Source: UBA8752 sp036159995 (lineage in GTDB: Bacteria > Bacteroidota > Bacteroidia > Flavobacteriales_D > Sanyastnellaceae). From it: a stretch of 64,000 nucleotides of DNA. The notes beneath the pieces are model-generated. The model did not search any database, had not been told where the DNA came from, and saw only the letters and a list, made by a program, of their open reading frames with translations. The DNA lies in assembly GCA_036159995.1 (NCBI GenBank), contig JAYYEI010000049.1, positions 175,038 through 239,037 on the forward strand, in the 5' to 3' direction. Shown here piece after piece: positions 43,526 to 52,055 of the stretch. Each line of letters begins with the position of its first letter. Position 1 is the first letter of the stretch. The position numbers and the translations under genes were made by a program.

Positions 43526-44202
43526 TCCTCCTCGAACTTGTAGCCGACGCCCTTGACCGTCTTGAAGTAATGGTCCCCGAGCTTCTCCCGCAGCTTGCGG
43601 ATGTGCACATCGATGGTGCGGTCGCCGACCACGACGTCGTTGCCCCAGACCTGAGAGAGGATGGAACTGCGGGTGAAGACCTTGCCGGGCTGGGAAACGA
43701 GGAGGGACAGGAGTTCGAATTCCTTCTTGGGCAGGTTCATCTCCTCGCCGTTCCGGATGACGATGTAGCGTTCGCGGTCGATGGTGATCGTCTTGCCCGC
43801 GTAGACCGGCTTCCGGTCCGCCCCCCGCGGACTGCGGCGGAGCAGGGCCTTGATCCGGCTGAGCAGGACGCGCGGTTTGATCGGCTTCGTGATGTAGTCG
43901 TCCGCCCCGGCATCGAACCCGGCAATCTGGCTGTAGTCCTCCGCCCTCGCCGTCAGGAAGGCGATGATGGTGTTCTCGAGTTTGGCGTGGTCCCGAATCT
44001 GCATGCAGGTCTCCATGCCATCCATCTCGGGCATCATCACATCGAGCAGGATGAGGTCCGGGTGCCAATCGGAGGCAATCTCGATGGCCTCGACGCCATT
44101 GGACGCCGTTTCGACCTGAAAGCCTCCCTTTTCGAGGTTGTATTGGACGAGTTCGAGGATGTCCGGCTCATCGTCTACGACGAGGATCTTCTGCTGGTCC
44201 AT
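43522..44202 (-). CDS. PhoB/OmpR-type response regulator
   Basis: A 226-residue regulator with a receiver domain (acidic pocket VVDDEPD, phospho-acceptor Asp54 in LILLDVMMPEMDG, Lys in DYITKPIKP) and an OmpR-type winged helix (LPKKEFELLSLLVSQPGKVF, VGDRTIDVHIRKLREKLG, TVKGVGYKFEE). It binds DNA after phosphorylation by the adjacent kinase. A promoter box TAAATTCA lies 27 bases upstream. Confidence 0.94.
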   Translation of the reverse strand: MDQQKILVVDDEPDILELVQYNLEKGGFQVETASNGVEAIEIASDWHPDLILLDVMMPEMDGMETCMQIRDHAKLENTIIAFLTARAEDYSQIAGFDAGADDYITKPIKPRVLLSRIKALLRRSPRGADRKPVYAGKTITIDRERYIVIRNGEEMNLPKKEFELLSLLVSQPGKVFTRSSILSQVWGNDVVVGDRTIDVHIRKLREKLGDHYFKTVKGVGYKFEEE

Positions 44203-44229
44203 GGTTTTGGCTCAATGGAAAATGCGCCT

Positions 44230-44237
44230 TGAATTTA
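44230..44237 (-). promoter_or_regulatory. -7 box TAAATTCA for the two-component pair
   Basis: TAnnTTnn form, 27 bases before the regulator ATG; last base differs from consensus. Confidence 0.45.
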
Positions 44238-44263
44238 GGCAGGAATTCCAAGGCCCGCTGTCC

Positions 44264-45571
44264 TCATTCCTTGGGGGTCCCGCCAGCCCAACGGACGATC
44301 CAATCCGCCTCGGAAAAGGGCATGGCCCGACGCTCTTCCGCCCGGTCAATCCAGGCGTCTTCCAACGGCATGGCCAAGGATTGACAGGCCCGGAGAACGG
44401 CGAGGGTGCCCAGCCCGAGGCCCACCGAGCCATCCATCCATCCGGCACACAGGGCGAGCGTCGACCAGGTGAGGAGGACAGCCACCATGTTGGCCGGGAT
44501 GGCGAAGGTGGTCCGGAAGGCGACCTGGCGGACCCGCCGGGCCATCAGAGGTTCGAGGAGGCGAGGCCACCATCCGGTGGTGAGGCGGAAGACGACCCAG
44601 GCAGGAAGGCGCCAGAGCAGGGGCCACCACGGCGTCGGCCCTGTTCCATGCAGCCGTCCGATGGCGGCAAAACTGTCATGGGTCCGGGGGTGGGGCATGC
44701 CGGAGGCGATGAGTGCCTGGAATCCGGTCAGGGCCTCCGCTTCCGCCGCGAGGAGGGCCTGCCCCCGTTCCTCCAGCCAGCCCGGGTCGGGCCGGCCGCC
44801 GGTCCGCCCTTCCTCGTATCGGCAGAGGGCCAAATGGGCATCGTAGAGGTCGCCTTCGAGGAGCTCCACGGACAGGCCGAGCATCGCCTGCCGCAGGTGA
44901 TCGCTGAGCAGGATGCGGTGGTGGCCGATGTCCTCGGCCTCCTCGGGCAGGAAGGACAGGTCGACGGCTGGAGCGATGCGGATTCGTGCGGTGCTGCGAT
45001 AGCCCTCGTACCGCTCGAAGTCGAGGGCCATCGGAATCACCTCGAGCCCTCGCTCCCGGATGGCCGGTCGCGTCAGCGCGTTGAGGATGAACCGGGCTGA
45101 GCCGTGCTTGAACCGGCGCGTCCGGCGTTCGTCGAGGTGGCCGGCCTCGGGGAAGATGCCACAGGTGGCCCCGCCGTCGAGCCGACCGTGCGCCGCCGCA
45201 AACGTGATCCGGTTCCGGTCCGCCATGTCCCGCGTGCGGTCGATGGGCCGGAACATCGGCATCATGTTCAGCCGAAGGATGAACCAGCGGGCCACCGGGT
45301 TCGCAAAGACGTCGGACCGGGTGAAGTAGTGCAGCTGTTCCGGAAGTGAAACGCAAGCGACGACGGGGTCAGCCAAACCGTTCTGGTGTCCTGAGAAAAG
45401 CAGCCGGGCGGGCCCGGTTCCCCTCCGGCGGCGTTGGACGTGTTCCAACCCTTCCACCTCGACCCGGTGCCACATCCGGACCGCCCAGCGGCCGAACGGC
45501 CGAACGAAGACATAGGTCCAATGAAAGGTGGACCGGGGAACGTCGAAGGGGGGGGGGATTCGGCGGGCCAA
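44264..45571 (-). CDS. 1-acyl-glycerol-3-phosphate-type acyltransferase with C-terminal spans
   Basis: A 435-residue PlsC-like acyltransferase. The catalytic motif is LLFSGHQNGLADPVV near residue 58 (His and Asp separated by five residues, as in Gpt2-like members), and FPEAGHLD near residue 137 is the acyl-acceptor motif. The last third has hydrophobic stretches (WWPLLWRLPAWVVFRL, IPANMVAVLLTWSTLALCAG) that could be spans. It follows the pheT stop directly, with a TTG start. The coding frame has a run of ten C at residues 5-8, open to slippage. Confidence 0.82.
   Translation of the reverse strand: MARRIPPPFDVPRSTFHWTYVFVRPFGRWAVRMWHRVEVEGLEHVQRRRRGTGPARLLFSGHQNGLADPVVACVSLPEQLHYFTRSDVFANPVARWFILRLNMMPMFRPIDRTRDMADRNRITFAAAHGRLDGGATCGIFPEAGHLDERRTRRFKHGSARFILNALTRPAIRERGLEVIPMALDFERYEGYRSTARIRIAPAVDLSFLPEEAEDIGHHRILLSDHLRQAMLGLSVELLEGDLYDAHLALCRYEEGRTGGRPDPGWLEERGQALLAAEAEALTGFQALIASGMPHPRTHDSFAAIGRLHGTGPTPWWPLLWRLPAWVVFRLTTGWWPRLLEPLMARRVRQVAFRTTFAIPANMVAVLLTWSTLALCAGWMDGSVGLGLGTLAVLRACQSLAMPLEDAWIDRAEERRAMPFSEADWIVRWAGGTPKE
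45548..45557. repeat. Ten-base G:C homopolymer in acyltransferase gene
   Basis: Ten G on the plus strand (ten C in the coding strand) about 14-23 bases after the start codon. Slipped-strand pairing here would shift the frame. Confidence 0.85.
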
Positions 45572-48028
45572 TCAGCGCAGGGTGACACCGAGCTGCTGCG
45601 AAAGCTGTTCGCGAACGCGGTGGACGGTTTTGTCGATCGCCTTTTCGTTGAGCGTCTTGTCCGCATCCTGCAGGGTGAGCGACAAGGCGTAGGAAGTGGT
45701 GCCGGCGGATTCATCCGTGTACACATCGAAGAGGTTGACCTCCTTCAGGAGCTTGCCTCCGGTCTGCCGCACGACGGATTCCATCTGGGCATAGGTGACC
45801 CCGGCGGGAACCACCAGGCTCAGGTCGCGCCGCACCCAGGGGAACCGGGGCAGGTCCGCCGAGGTGATGCGCGTGTGGGACACTCCGCGGAGCAGCCCCG
45901 TCATGGGCAGGTCCGCGAAAAACACGTCTTCTTCGACGTCGAAGGCGCGGGCCACGGCCGGATGGACCTGGCCGACGCGGGCCGAGAAGCCGCCCTTCGC
46001 GGACAGACTCAGGCCTTCCCGGAACAGGCCGCCGCCGGCCAAGGACTCCCGCTTGGCCCCTTGGAGACCGCAGCGGGTGAGCAGGGCATCGACCGCCCCT
46101 TTGAGGAAGGACAGGCCATCCGTGCCCTCCCCTTGCCAACTCTCCGGACGGGTGCGACCGGTGACCAGCAGGGCGAGGCGCTCCTCTTCCTCATGACCCC
46201 CGTTTCCATCTTGCCGGTAGACCTTGCCGAATTCGAAGAGGGCGAGGTCGGGCCGCTGGTGGTTTCGGTTCCGCGTGAGGGTCTCCAGCCCCTGCATCAA
46301 AAGGGACTGCCGCATAGTGTCGAGTTCGGAGCTGAGGGGATTCAGCAGGGTGACCGCCCGGTCGGGGTGGAGGGTCACATCCTCGGCCACGGTGAGGTGG
46401 GTGGCGGGCACAAGGGAGTTGTGCATCGTCTCGTGGAAGCCCCGCGCGACAAGGATGCCGGCGAGTTCCTTCCGCAGGGTTTCGGGATCCGGGGAGGGGC
46501 GGTCCGACAGGCTGACCTTCATCCGGCCCGGTAGGGGAATGTGATCGTATCCGTGGATGCGAAGGACCTCCTCGACCACATCGGCGGGCCGGGTCACATC
46601 CCGACGGTAGGCGGGAGACCCGAGGTCAAGGCCGTCCGCGTCCTCTCCTTCAACGGCGATGTCGAGGTCCCCGAGGATGCCTTTGACGCGGTCCCGATCG
46701 AGAGGAACCCCAATCAGGGTGTCCAGCATGGACCAATCGAGGCGGATGGGCGCCGGCTTAGGCAGTCCATCTCCTTCGAAGGCTTGCACGCCCCCGTCAA
46801 TCTTGGCGCCGGCATGCTCGCAGAGCAGGGTGACGGCCGCCTGCAGGGCAGGCCAGGGGGTCTTCGGATCCACACCGCGCTCGAAGCGGAAGGAGGCATC
46901 GGTGGACAGGGTGTGCCGCTTGGCGCTCTTCCGGATGGTCACGGGCTCGAACCAGGCACTCTCGAGGAAGACGCGGGTGGTGGCCTCCGTGACCCCGGAG
47001 TCCTGACCGCCATACACGCCGGCGAGGCACATCGGCCGCTCGGCATCGGCAATCACGAGGTCGGAAGAGGACAGGGTGAGGGCCTTGCCGTCCAACGCGG
47101 TGAAGGCCTCTCCTTCGGCGGCGCGTCGAACCTGTACGGTGTTCCCGCCGATGCGGTCGGCGTCGAAGGCATGGAGGGGCTGGCCGAGGTCGTGCAGCAC
47201 GTAGTTGGTGATGTCCACCACGTTGTTCTTGGGCTCGATGCCAATGGTCCGCAGGCGGCGCTGCATCCACTCCGGAGCGGGTCCGACCTGAACGTTTCGG
47301 AGGGTGACGCCCAGATAACAGGGCGCGCCATCGGCGGCCTCCACGTCCAGCGACACAGGACCGGTCCCGACGGTCAGTTCCGGCGTGGGCAGGTTGCCCA
47401 GCGCGGGCAACGACGGGGCAGCTTCCTCTCCTCCATTCCACCGCCAGGCGGCCCGAAGGTCGCGGGCGACCCCACGGTGTCCCATGGCATCGGTCCGATT
47501 CGGGGTCAGGCCGATTTCAATGCAGTGGTCCGAAGCCAGTCCGAGAACCTCGGCCGCCCCGGCGCCGACGGTGGCCGACGGGTCCAGCACAAGGATGCCG
47601 TCGTGGTCCTGTCCGATGCCGAGTTCGTCCTCGGCACAGATCATGCCCTCGGAGACCTCCCCGCGGATCTTGCCCTTTTTGATCTTGAAAGGGTCACCCT
47701 CCACCGGGTGGCAGGTCGAGCCGATGGTGGCGACGATGACCTTCTGTCCCGCCGCCACATTCGGGGCGCCACAGACGATGTTGAGCGGAGCGTCCCCGCC
47801 CACATCCACGGTGGTCACTCGGAGCCGGTCGGCATTCGGATGCTGGCCGCAGGTCAGGACCTCGCCCACGACCATGCCGCGGAGCCCCCCCGGCACAGCG
47901 GGCATCTCCTCCAGGCCTTCCACCTCGAGACCGCTGGCCGTGAGGATGTCGCACAGGTCCTCGGGGGACCGGGTGGGAGCCGCGTCAAGGGGGAGCCAGG
48001 AGGCGAGCCAATCCAGGGAAATCTTCAT
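45572..48028 (-). CDS. pheT: Phenylalanyl-tRNA synthetase beta subunit
   Basis: An 818-residue beta subunit. It starts MKISLDWLASWLPLDAAPTR. The order is a tRNA-binding OB domain at about residues 40-155 (HPNADRLRVTTVDVG), a B3/B4 editing region (about 210-390), B5, the catalytic-like core, and an FDX-ACB domain from about 725 (FPWVRRDLSLVVPAGVTYAQ). It works with PheS, which is not adjacent here but about 2.9 kb away on the other strand (50912-51946). A promoter box TAAATTCG lies 26 bases upstream. The acyltransferase gene follows with no gap. Confidence 0.97.
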   Translation of the reverse strand: MKISLDWLASWLPLDAAPTRSPEDLCDILTASGLEVEGLEEMPAVPGGLRGMVVGEVLTCGQHPNADRLRVTTVDVGGDAPLNIVCGAPNVAAGQKVIVATIGSTCHPVEGDPFKIKKGKIRGEVSEGMICAEDELGIGQDHDGILVLDPSATVGAGAAEVLGLASDHCIEIGLTPNRTDAMGHRGVARDLRAAWRWNGGEEAAPSLPALGNLPTPELTVGTGPVSLDVEAADGAPCYLGVTLRNVQVGPAPEWMQRRLRTIGIEPKNNVVDITNYVLHDLGQPLHAFDADRIGGNTVQVRRAAEGEAFTALDGKALTLSSSDLVIADAERPMCLAGVYGGQDSGVTEATTRVFLESAWFEPVTIRKSAKRHTLSTDASFRFERGVDPKTPWPALQAAVTLLCEHAGAKIDGGVQAFEGDGLPKPAPIRLDWSMLDTLIGVPLDRDRVKGILGDLDIAVEGEDADGLDLGSPAYRRDVTRPADVVEEVLRIHGYDHIPLPGRMKVSLSDRPSPDPETLRKELAGILVARGFHETMHNSLVPATHLTVAEDVTLHPDRAVTLLNPLSSELDTMRQSLLMQGLETLTRNRNHQRPDLALFEFGKVYRQDGNGGHEEEERLALLVTGRTRPESWQGEGTDGLSFLKGAVDALLTRCGLQGAKRESLAGGGLFREGLSLSAKGGFSARVGQVHPAVARAFDVEEDVFFADLPMTGLLRGVSHTRITSADLPRFPWVRRDLSLVVPAGVTYAQMESVVRQTGGKLLKEVNLFDVYTDESAGTTSYALSLTLQDADKTLNEKAIDKTVHRVREQLSQQLGVTLR

Positions 48029-48054
48029 GATGCCGGTTCGGGGTGGGTCGGGCG

Positions 48055-48062
48055 CGAATTTA
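48055..48062 (-). promoter_or_regulatory. -7 box TAAATTCG for pheT
   Basis: Lies 26 bases before the pheT start. Confidence 0.55.
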
Positions 48063-48126
48063 GCCCACCTCCGCGAGCCGTGGGAGCCGGGATGAACAGG
48101 GGTGGGGCACTCCTGTCCCGTCTGCT

Positions 48127-48134
48127 TACCTTGC
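48127..48134 (+). promoter_or_regulatory. -7 box TACCTTGC for REC-CRP gene
   Basis: Lies 38 bases before the start codon. Confidence 0.5.
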
Positions 48135-48172
48135 GAGGAACCGATTCGCCCGAACCGACCGCACACCGTACC

Positions 48173-49228
48173 ATGGCCAAGAAGATTCTCATCGTCGAAG
48201 ACAACCAGTTCCTTCGGACCACGACAGCTGACATCCTGCAGTTGGCGGGGTACGAGGTCATCGAGGCGGAGCACGGCAAGATGGGGGTCGAGCGGGCCCA
48301 GCTGGAGCGTCCCGACATGATCATCTGCGATGTGGAGATGCCCGAGCTCGATGGGTACGGCGTTCTGCATTACCTGTCCAATGACCCGCAGACGGCGATG
48401 ATCCCCTTCATCTTCCTCACCTCCCGTGACGGGGCGGATGAGATGCGCCGGGGCATGACAAGCGGGGCGGACGATTACCTCGTGAAGCCGTTCAGTGAGG
48501 CCGACCTCCTCGCGACCATCGACGTGCGCCTCCGCAAGAGCGCCATCCTGCAGCGTGAATACGGCCGGGCCCCGCAGCGCCTCAATGAGTTCATCGCCGA
48601 TGCGACCGAGCACGGAGGCATCCCGGGAATCGACGTGGGGGATCGCCCCCGCAAGTATGGAGTGGGCCAAATCCTCTATGGAGAGGGCGACTCCACGAAT
48701 CACGTGTACTACGTGGCTTCGGGTGTGGTCAAGGTCCTTCGCACGGACAGCTATGGCAAGGAGCTCATCATCGAACTGTGCAAGGCCGGCGATTTCTTCG
48801 GCCACATGGATGTGCTGAAGGGGCTGGAGTACGGCAGTGCCGCCGAGGTGTTGGAGGACGCCGAGGTCCACCTGATTCCGCGCAAGAATTTCCTCGACCT
48901 GATGCACCGGAACCGCGATGTGGCGATGCGCTTCATCCGTCTGCTTGCCGGTGAGGTGACCCAGAACCAGGAGCGGTTGCTCGCCCTGGCCTACGCGTCG
49001 GTCCGGGAGCGCACGGCGCAGGCCTTGCTCGACCTGCAGGCCCGCTTCAAGGAGGCCGACAAACGGCCCCAGCTCAGCCGCGAGGATCTCGCCGGCATGG
49101 TGGGCACCGCCAAGGAGAGTCTGATCCGGGCCCTCAGCGACTTCAAATCCGACGGGTGGGTGACCCTCGAAGGCAAGAACGTCATCATCCAGGACGAGGC
49201 GGCGCTCAAGCGCTTCGCGGGCCGATGA
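48173..49228 (+). CDS. Response regulator fused to CRP-like DNA-binding regulator
   Basis: A 351-residue protein with a receiver domain (residues 1-120: LIVEDNQFLRTTTADILQ, Asp53 in MIICDVEMPELDG, Lys in DYLVKPFSEAD), then a cyclic-nucleotide-binding-like domain (about 155-260: YGEGDSTNHVYYVASGVVKV, ELCKAGDFFGHMD), then a CRP-type helix-turn-helix (LSREDLAGMVGTAKESLIRALSDF). It combines phosphorylation input with a CRP-type output. No sensor kinase is adjacent, so its partner is unknown. Its 3' end overlaps the convergent hypothetical gene by 23 bases. Confidence 0.92.
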   Translation: MAKKILIVEDNQFLRTTTADILQLAGYEVIEAEHGKMGVERAQLERPDMIICDVEMPELDGYGVLHYLSNDPQTAMIPFIFLTSRDGADEMRRGMTSGADDYLVKPFSEADLLATIDVRLRKSAILQREYGRAPQRLNEFIADATEHGGIPGIDVGDRPRKYGVGQILYGEGDSTNHVYYVASGVVKVLRTDSYGKELIIELCKAGDFFGHMDVLKGLEYGSAAEVLEDAEVHLIPRKNFLDLMHRNRDVAMRFIRLLAGEVTQNQERLLALAYASVRERTAQALLDLQARFKEADKRPQLSREDLAGMVGTAKESLIRALSDFKSDGWVTLEGKNVIIQDEAALKRFAGR

Positions 49229-49568
49229 CCTCGGACGGGTCCTCTCCGAAATACTCCACGAGCGCCCGGCGGATCAGCCGGTCCTGTTCCTTCGGCTCCA
49301 AGGCCGGCAGCGGAATCTTCTCTTCGAAATGGGGCCAGCCGTCGTCGTCCCGCCCCTTGAATTCATAGAAGCCCTGGGGCACCAGCACGGTGCAGACCGC
49401 CACGTGCATCAGGTCCATCTTCTCCTGCTTCTTGAATTTCCGGAACCCCTGACCAAGCTCCTGCACCCCGACGAGGTACAGGATGTCCTGCAGGTCCATG
49501 CCTCCGCCAAACCGGGTTTCCAGCGTGTCGAGGAGGGTGCGCCATTGCTGTTCGAAAAGGACATCCAT
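49206..49568 (-). CDS. Conserved hypothetical protein of Bacteroidota
   Basis: A 120-residue soluble protein with no recognised motif. It has an acidic, aromatic character (LFEQQWRTLLDTLETRFGGG, DILYLVGVQELGQGF, YEFKGRDDDGWPHFEE). I recall similar sequences in many Flavobacteria, all without known function. The ATG is 11 bases after the terminator of the tRNA gene. Its last 23 bases are antisense to the REC-CRP gene. Confidence 0.85.
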   Translation of the reverse strand: MDVLFEQQWRTLLDTLETRFGGGMDLQDILYLVGVQELGQGFRKFKKQEKMDLMHVAVCTVLVPQGFYEFKGRDDDGWPHFEEKIPLPALEPKEQDRLIRRALVEYFGEDPSEVIGPRSA

Positions 49569-49578
49569 GGGTCAGGGC

Positions 49579-49612
49579 AAAAAAAGAAAGGAGAGCCGTT
49601 CGCTCTCCTTTC
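49579..49612 (-). terminator. Intrinsic terminator after tRNA-Pro
   Basis: Perfect 10-bp stem GAAAGGAGAG/CTCTCCTTTC with a 7-base loop, followed on the minus strand by a run of seven T. Confidence 0.88.
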
Positions 49613-49617
49613 AAAGG

Positions 49618-49690
49618 TCGGGATGACTGGACTCGAACCAGCGACCACACGTCCCCCAGACGCGTACTCTACCAACTGAGCTACATCCCG
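49618..49690 (-). tRNA. tRNA-Pro (anticodon GGG)
   Basis: A full cloverleaf: acceptor CGGGATG/CATCCCG, D arm GCTC-AGTTGGTA-GAGT, anticodon arm CGCGT-CTGGGGG-ACGTG with anticodon GGG, and T arm GCTGG-TTCGAGT-CCAGT. The discriminator base is A and no CCA is encoded. GGG reads proline codons CCC and CCU. It is followed by its own terminator at 49579-49612. Confidence 0.95.
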
Positions 49691-49750
49691 AGTCCGCCGA
49701 AGCGGAGCGCGAAAATAGGGAATTCCGTTGCGAATGGAGCGCCGGGGGCG

Positions 49751-50140
49751 TCACTCCATGATGACCGTCTGCTCGTTGGTCATCTCCTCCTCAATCTTGA
49801 TGATGCCGATTCCGGTCAAGGAACCCTTGGTGGCCTCGATGTCGAGCACGGCAAAGCCGGCCTGGCCCTGTTTGTAGTACTCGCTGAAATTGAAGCTCAC
49901 GCTGCCGGCGGCATTGGTGACCTGTGTGGTATCGAACCGGAGCTCACCGATGAAGGTCTGGTCCACCGAGCCGACCGCGAAGAGCCGGACTTCGGCTCCC
50001 TGAACGGGCGCGCCGAGGCTGTTCTGCACGTACACCACCGCGACGGTATCCTCGATTTCGTTGCAGCCGGTGAAGGCCAGGGAGCCAAGAACGAACAGCA
50101 CGAGACTGCCAAAGGCGCGGAGGGGGGTCATCGATTTCAT
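49751..50140 (-). CDS. Small lipoprotein, function unknown
   Basis: A 129-residue protein with a lipoprotein signal (LVLFVLGSLAFTGC). The rest looks like one Ig-like or carboxypeptidase-regulatory beta-sandwich (VAVVYVQNSLGAPVQGAEVRLF, then FNFSEYYKQGQAGFAVLDIEA). Such proteins often sit on the outer membrane. No enzyme motif is seen. It is divergent from the cyclophilin gene with 71 bases between starts. Confidence 0.75.
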   Translation of the reverse strand: MKSMTPLRAFGSLVLFVLGSLAFTGCNEIEDTVAVVYVQNSLGAPVQGAEVRLFAVGSVDQTFIGELRFDTTQVTNAAGSVSFNFSEYYKQGQAGFAVLDIEATKGSLTGIGIIKIEEEMTNEQTVIME

Positions 50141-50211
50141 ATTTTCGAGGTCTCTTCCGGACGGGTGGCACACCCGCCCTGCAGGCCTACAAATAACGCA
50201 AAATCCACCCG

Positions 50212-50907
50212 ATGGTTGTTTCCCCCTTCCGCACCGGCACCCTCGCCGCCCTGCTGCTCCTCGTTTCCGTCTTCTCCGCCGCGGCACAGGAGGGAGAGCC
50301 TCGCCCCCGCGTGAGCATCGAGACGAGCCTCGGCACCATCGTTGTGGAGCTGTACAACGAGACTCCCAAGCACCGGGACAACTTCCTGAAGCTGGCCGGC
50401 GAAGGATTCTACGACGGCACCCTCTTCCACCGGGTCATCTCCGGCTTCATGGCGCAGGGAGGGGACCCCAATTCCAAGGACGCCACCCCGGGCAGCCGTC
50501 TCGGCACCGGAGGGCCCGGTTACACGATTGAGGCCGAAATCGATCCGGCCTTCGTCCACACGAAGGGCGCCCTCGCCGCTGCCCGGCAGGGAGACCAGGT
50601 GAATCCGCAACGCCGCAGCAGCGGAAGCCAATTCTACATCGTCCAGGGCCGGGACGTCACCCCGCAGTCCCTGCAGAACATCGTGCAGAGCAAGCGCAGC
50701 AGCATGCTCCAGCCGTTCTCCTACACGCCCGATCAGATTGCCGCCTACGGCGAGCTCGGGGGCACGCCGCACCTCGACATGCAGTACACCGTGTTCGGTC
50801 AGGTGGTGGAGGGACTCGACGTCCTCGACGCCATCTGTGCCGTGCAGACCGACCGCGCCAACCGGCCGGCCGAGGATGTGCGCATGACCATGACCCTCCT
50901 CGACTGA
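50212..50907 (+). CDS. Cyclophilin-type peptidyl-prolyl isomerase, exported
   Basis: A 231-residue cyclophilin. A signal peptide is seen (LAALLLLVSVFSAAAQ, cleavage after about residue 26). The catalytic domain has FYDGTLFHRVISGFMAQGGDP, then GALAAARQGDQVNPQRRSSGSQFYIV and YTVFGQVVEGLDVLDAICAV. It would help fold periplasmic or secreted proteins. A spacer of about 40 residues sits between the QFYIV strand and TVFGQV, longer than in the smallest members. It is four bases before pheS and probably cotranscribed. Confidence 0.93.
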   Translation: MVVSPFRTGTLAALLLLVSVFSAAAQEGEPRPRVSIETSLGTIVVELYNETPKHRDNFLKLAGEGFYDGTLFHRVISGFMAQGGDPNSKDATPGSRLGTGGPGYTIEAEIDPAFVHTKGALAAARQGDQVNPQRRSSGSQFYIVQGRDVTPQSLQNIVQSKRSSMLQPFSYTPDQIAAYGELGGTPHLDMQYTVFGQVVEGLDVLDAICAVQTDRANRPAEDVRMTMTLLD

Positions 50908-50911
50908 ATTC

Positions 50912-51946
50912 ATGTCCACCCTCGATCAAGCTGAACTCGATCGCCTGCTGGCGGAGGCCCAGGCCCAGACCCTGGACGATGCGGATGCGCTGGAATCCTT
51001 CCGCATCGCCCACTTCGGTCGGCAGGGATTGCTGAAGGACCTCAACGAACGCTTCCGCGCAGTGCCCGGCCCGCAGAAGCGGGAGATGGGCCAGGCGCTG
51101 AACGCCTTCAAGCAGGCCCTTCAGGCCCATTTCGATGCCGCCAAGGCGGCCCTCACGGCGCAGGAGGACGCCTCTTCCAGCGGCACGGACCACACCCGTC
51201 CCAGTGGGGAGGTGCCGTTGGGCTCCCACCACCCGATTCAGGTGGTGCGGCGGGAAATCCTCGGCATCTTCGACCGCATGGGGTTCGCCGTGGCGGATGG
51301 CCCCGAGATCGAAGATGATTGGCACGTGTTCTCCGGTTTGAATTTCCCGGAGGAACATCCCGCCCGTGATATGCAGGACACGTTTTTCATCCAGCGCAAT
51401 CCTGACCTGCTGCTCCGCACGCATACCAGTTCCGTGCAGGTCCGCGAGATGGAGAAGCGCCAGCCGCCCCTGCGCATCGTGATGCCGGGCCGGGTGTTCC
51501 GCAACGAGGCCATCAGCGCCCGCGCGCACTGCATCTTCCACCAGATCGAGGGGCTGTACATCGACCGGGACGTGAGCTTCGCCGACCTGAAACAGACCCT
51601 CCTGACGTTTGCCGAACAGTTCTTCGGGGCCGGAACCCGCATCCGGCTTCGTCCGAGCTATTTCCCCTTCACGGAGCCCAGCGCGGAGATGGATGTCTAC
51701 TGGGGCCTTGAGACCGAAGTCGACAAACGGATCACCAAGGGCACGGGCTGGCTGGAGATCATGGGCTGCGGCATGGTGGATCCCGCCGTCCTCGAGGCAT
51801 CGGGCATCGACCCGAACGAGTTCTCCGGATTCGCCTTCGGCATGGGCATCGAGCGCATCGCGATGCTGAAGTGGCAGATCGGGGATCTTCGGGCGTTCTT
51901 CGAGAACGACCTCCGTTTCCTCGAGCAGTTCACCCCAGCCTGCTGA
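50912..51946 (+). CDS. pheS: Phenylalanyl-tRNA synthetase alpha subunit
   Basis: A 344-residue class II synthetase subunit. After an N-terminal coiled-coil (residues 1-90) come motif 1, motif 2 (PGRVFRNEAISARAHCIFHQ) and motif 3 (GMGIERIAMLKW). HQIEGLYIDRD and FTEPSAEMDVYW line the Phe site. It pairs with PheT at 45572-48028, which is on the opposite strand; the usual pheST operon is split here. It is four bases after the cyclophilin gene. Confidence 0.97.
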   Translation: MSTLDQAELDRLLAEAQAQTLDDADALESFRIAHFGRQGLLKDLNERFRAVPGPQKREMGQALNAFKQALQAHFDAAKAALTAQEDASSSGTDHTRPSGEVPLGSHHPIQVVRREILGIFDRMGFAVADGPEIEDDWHVFSGLNFPEEHPARDMQDTFFIQRNPDLLLRTHTSSVQVREMEKRQPPLRIVMPGRVFRNEAISARAHCIFHQIEGLYIDRDVSFADLKQTLLTFAEQFFGAGTRIRLRPSYFPFTEPSAEMDVYWGLETEVDKRITKGTGWLEIMGCGMVDPAVLEASGIDPNEFSGFAFGMGIERIAMLKWQIGDLRAFFENDLRFLEQFTPAC

Positions 51947-52044
51947 GGGCGCCTGCCCGCCGCAGACCGACCTCTGCCCGGTTTTCCACGTCCGGGCGCG
52001 CATTCCTTCCCGTCCATCGGGCTCAACCGCTTCCCGCTCGGGAG

Positions 52045-52052
52045 TAGCTTGG
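52045..52052 (+). promoter_or_regulatory. -7 box TAGCTTGG for the TPR/kinase-like gene
   Basis: Ends three bases before the ATG at 52056. Confidence 0.5.
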
Positions 52053-52055
52053 GAT

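Noticed and set aside
51967..51999. Hairpin GCCCGG/CCGGGC after pheS
   Set aside because: Short stem and no T run; too weak to call a terminator.
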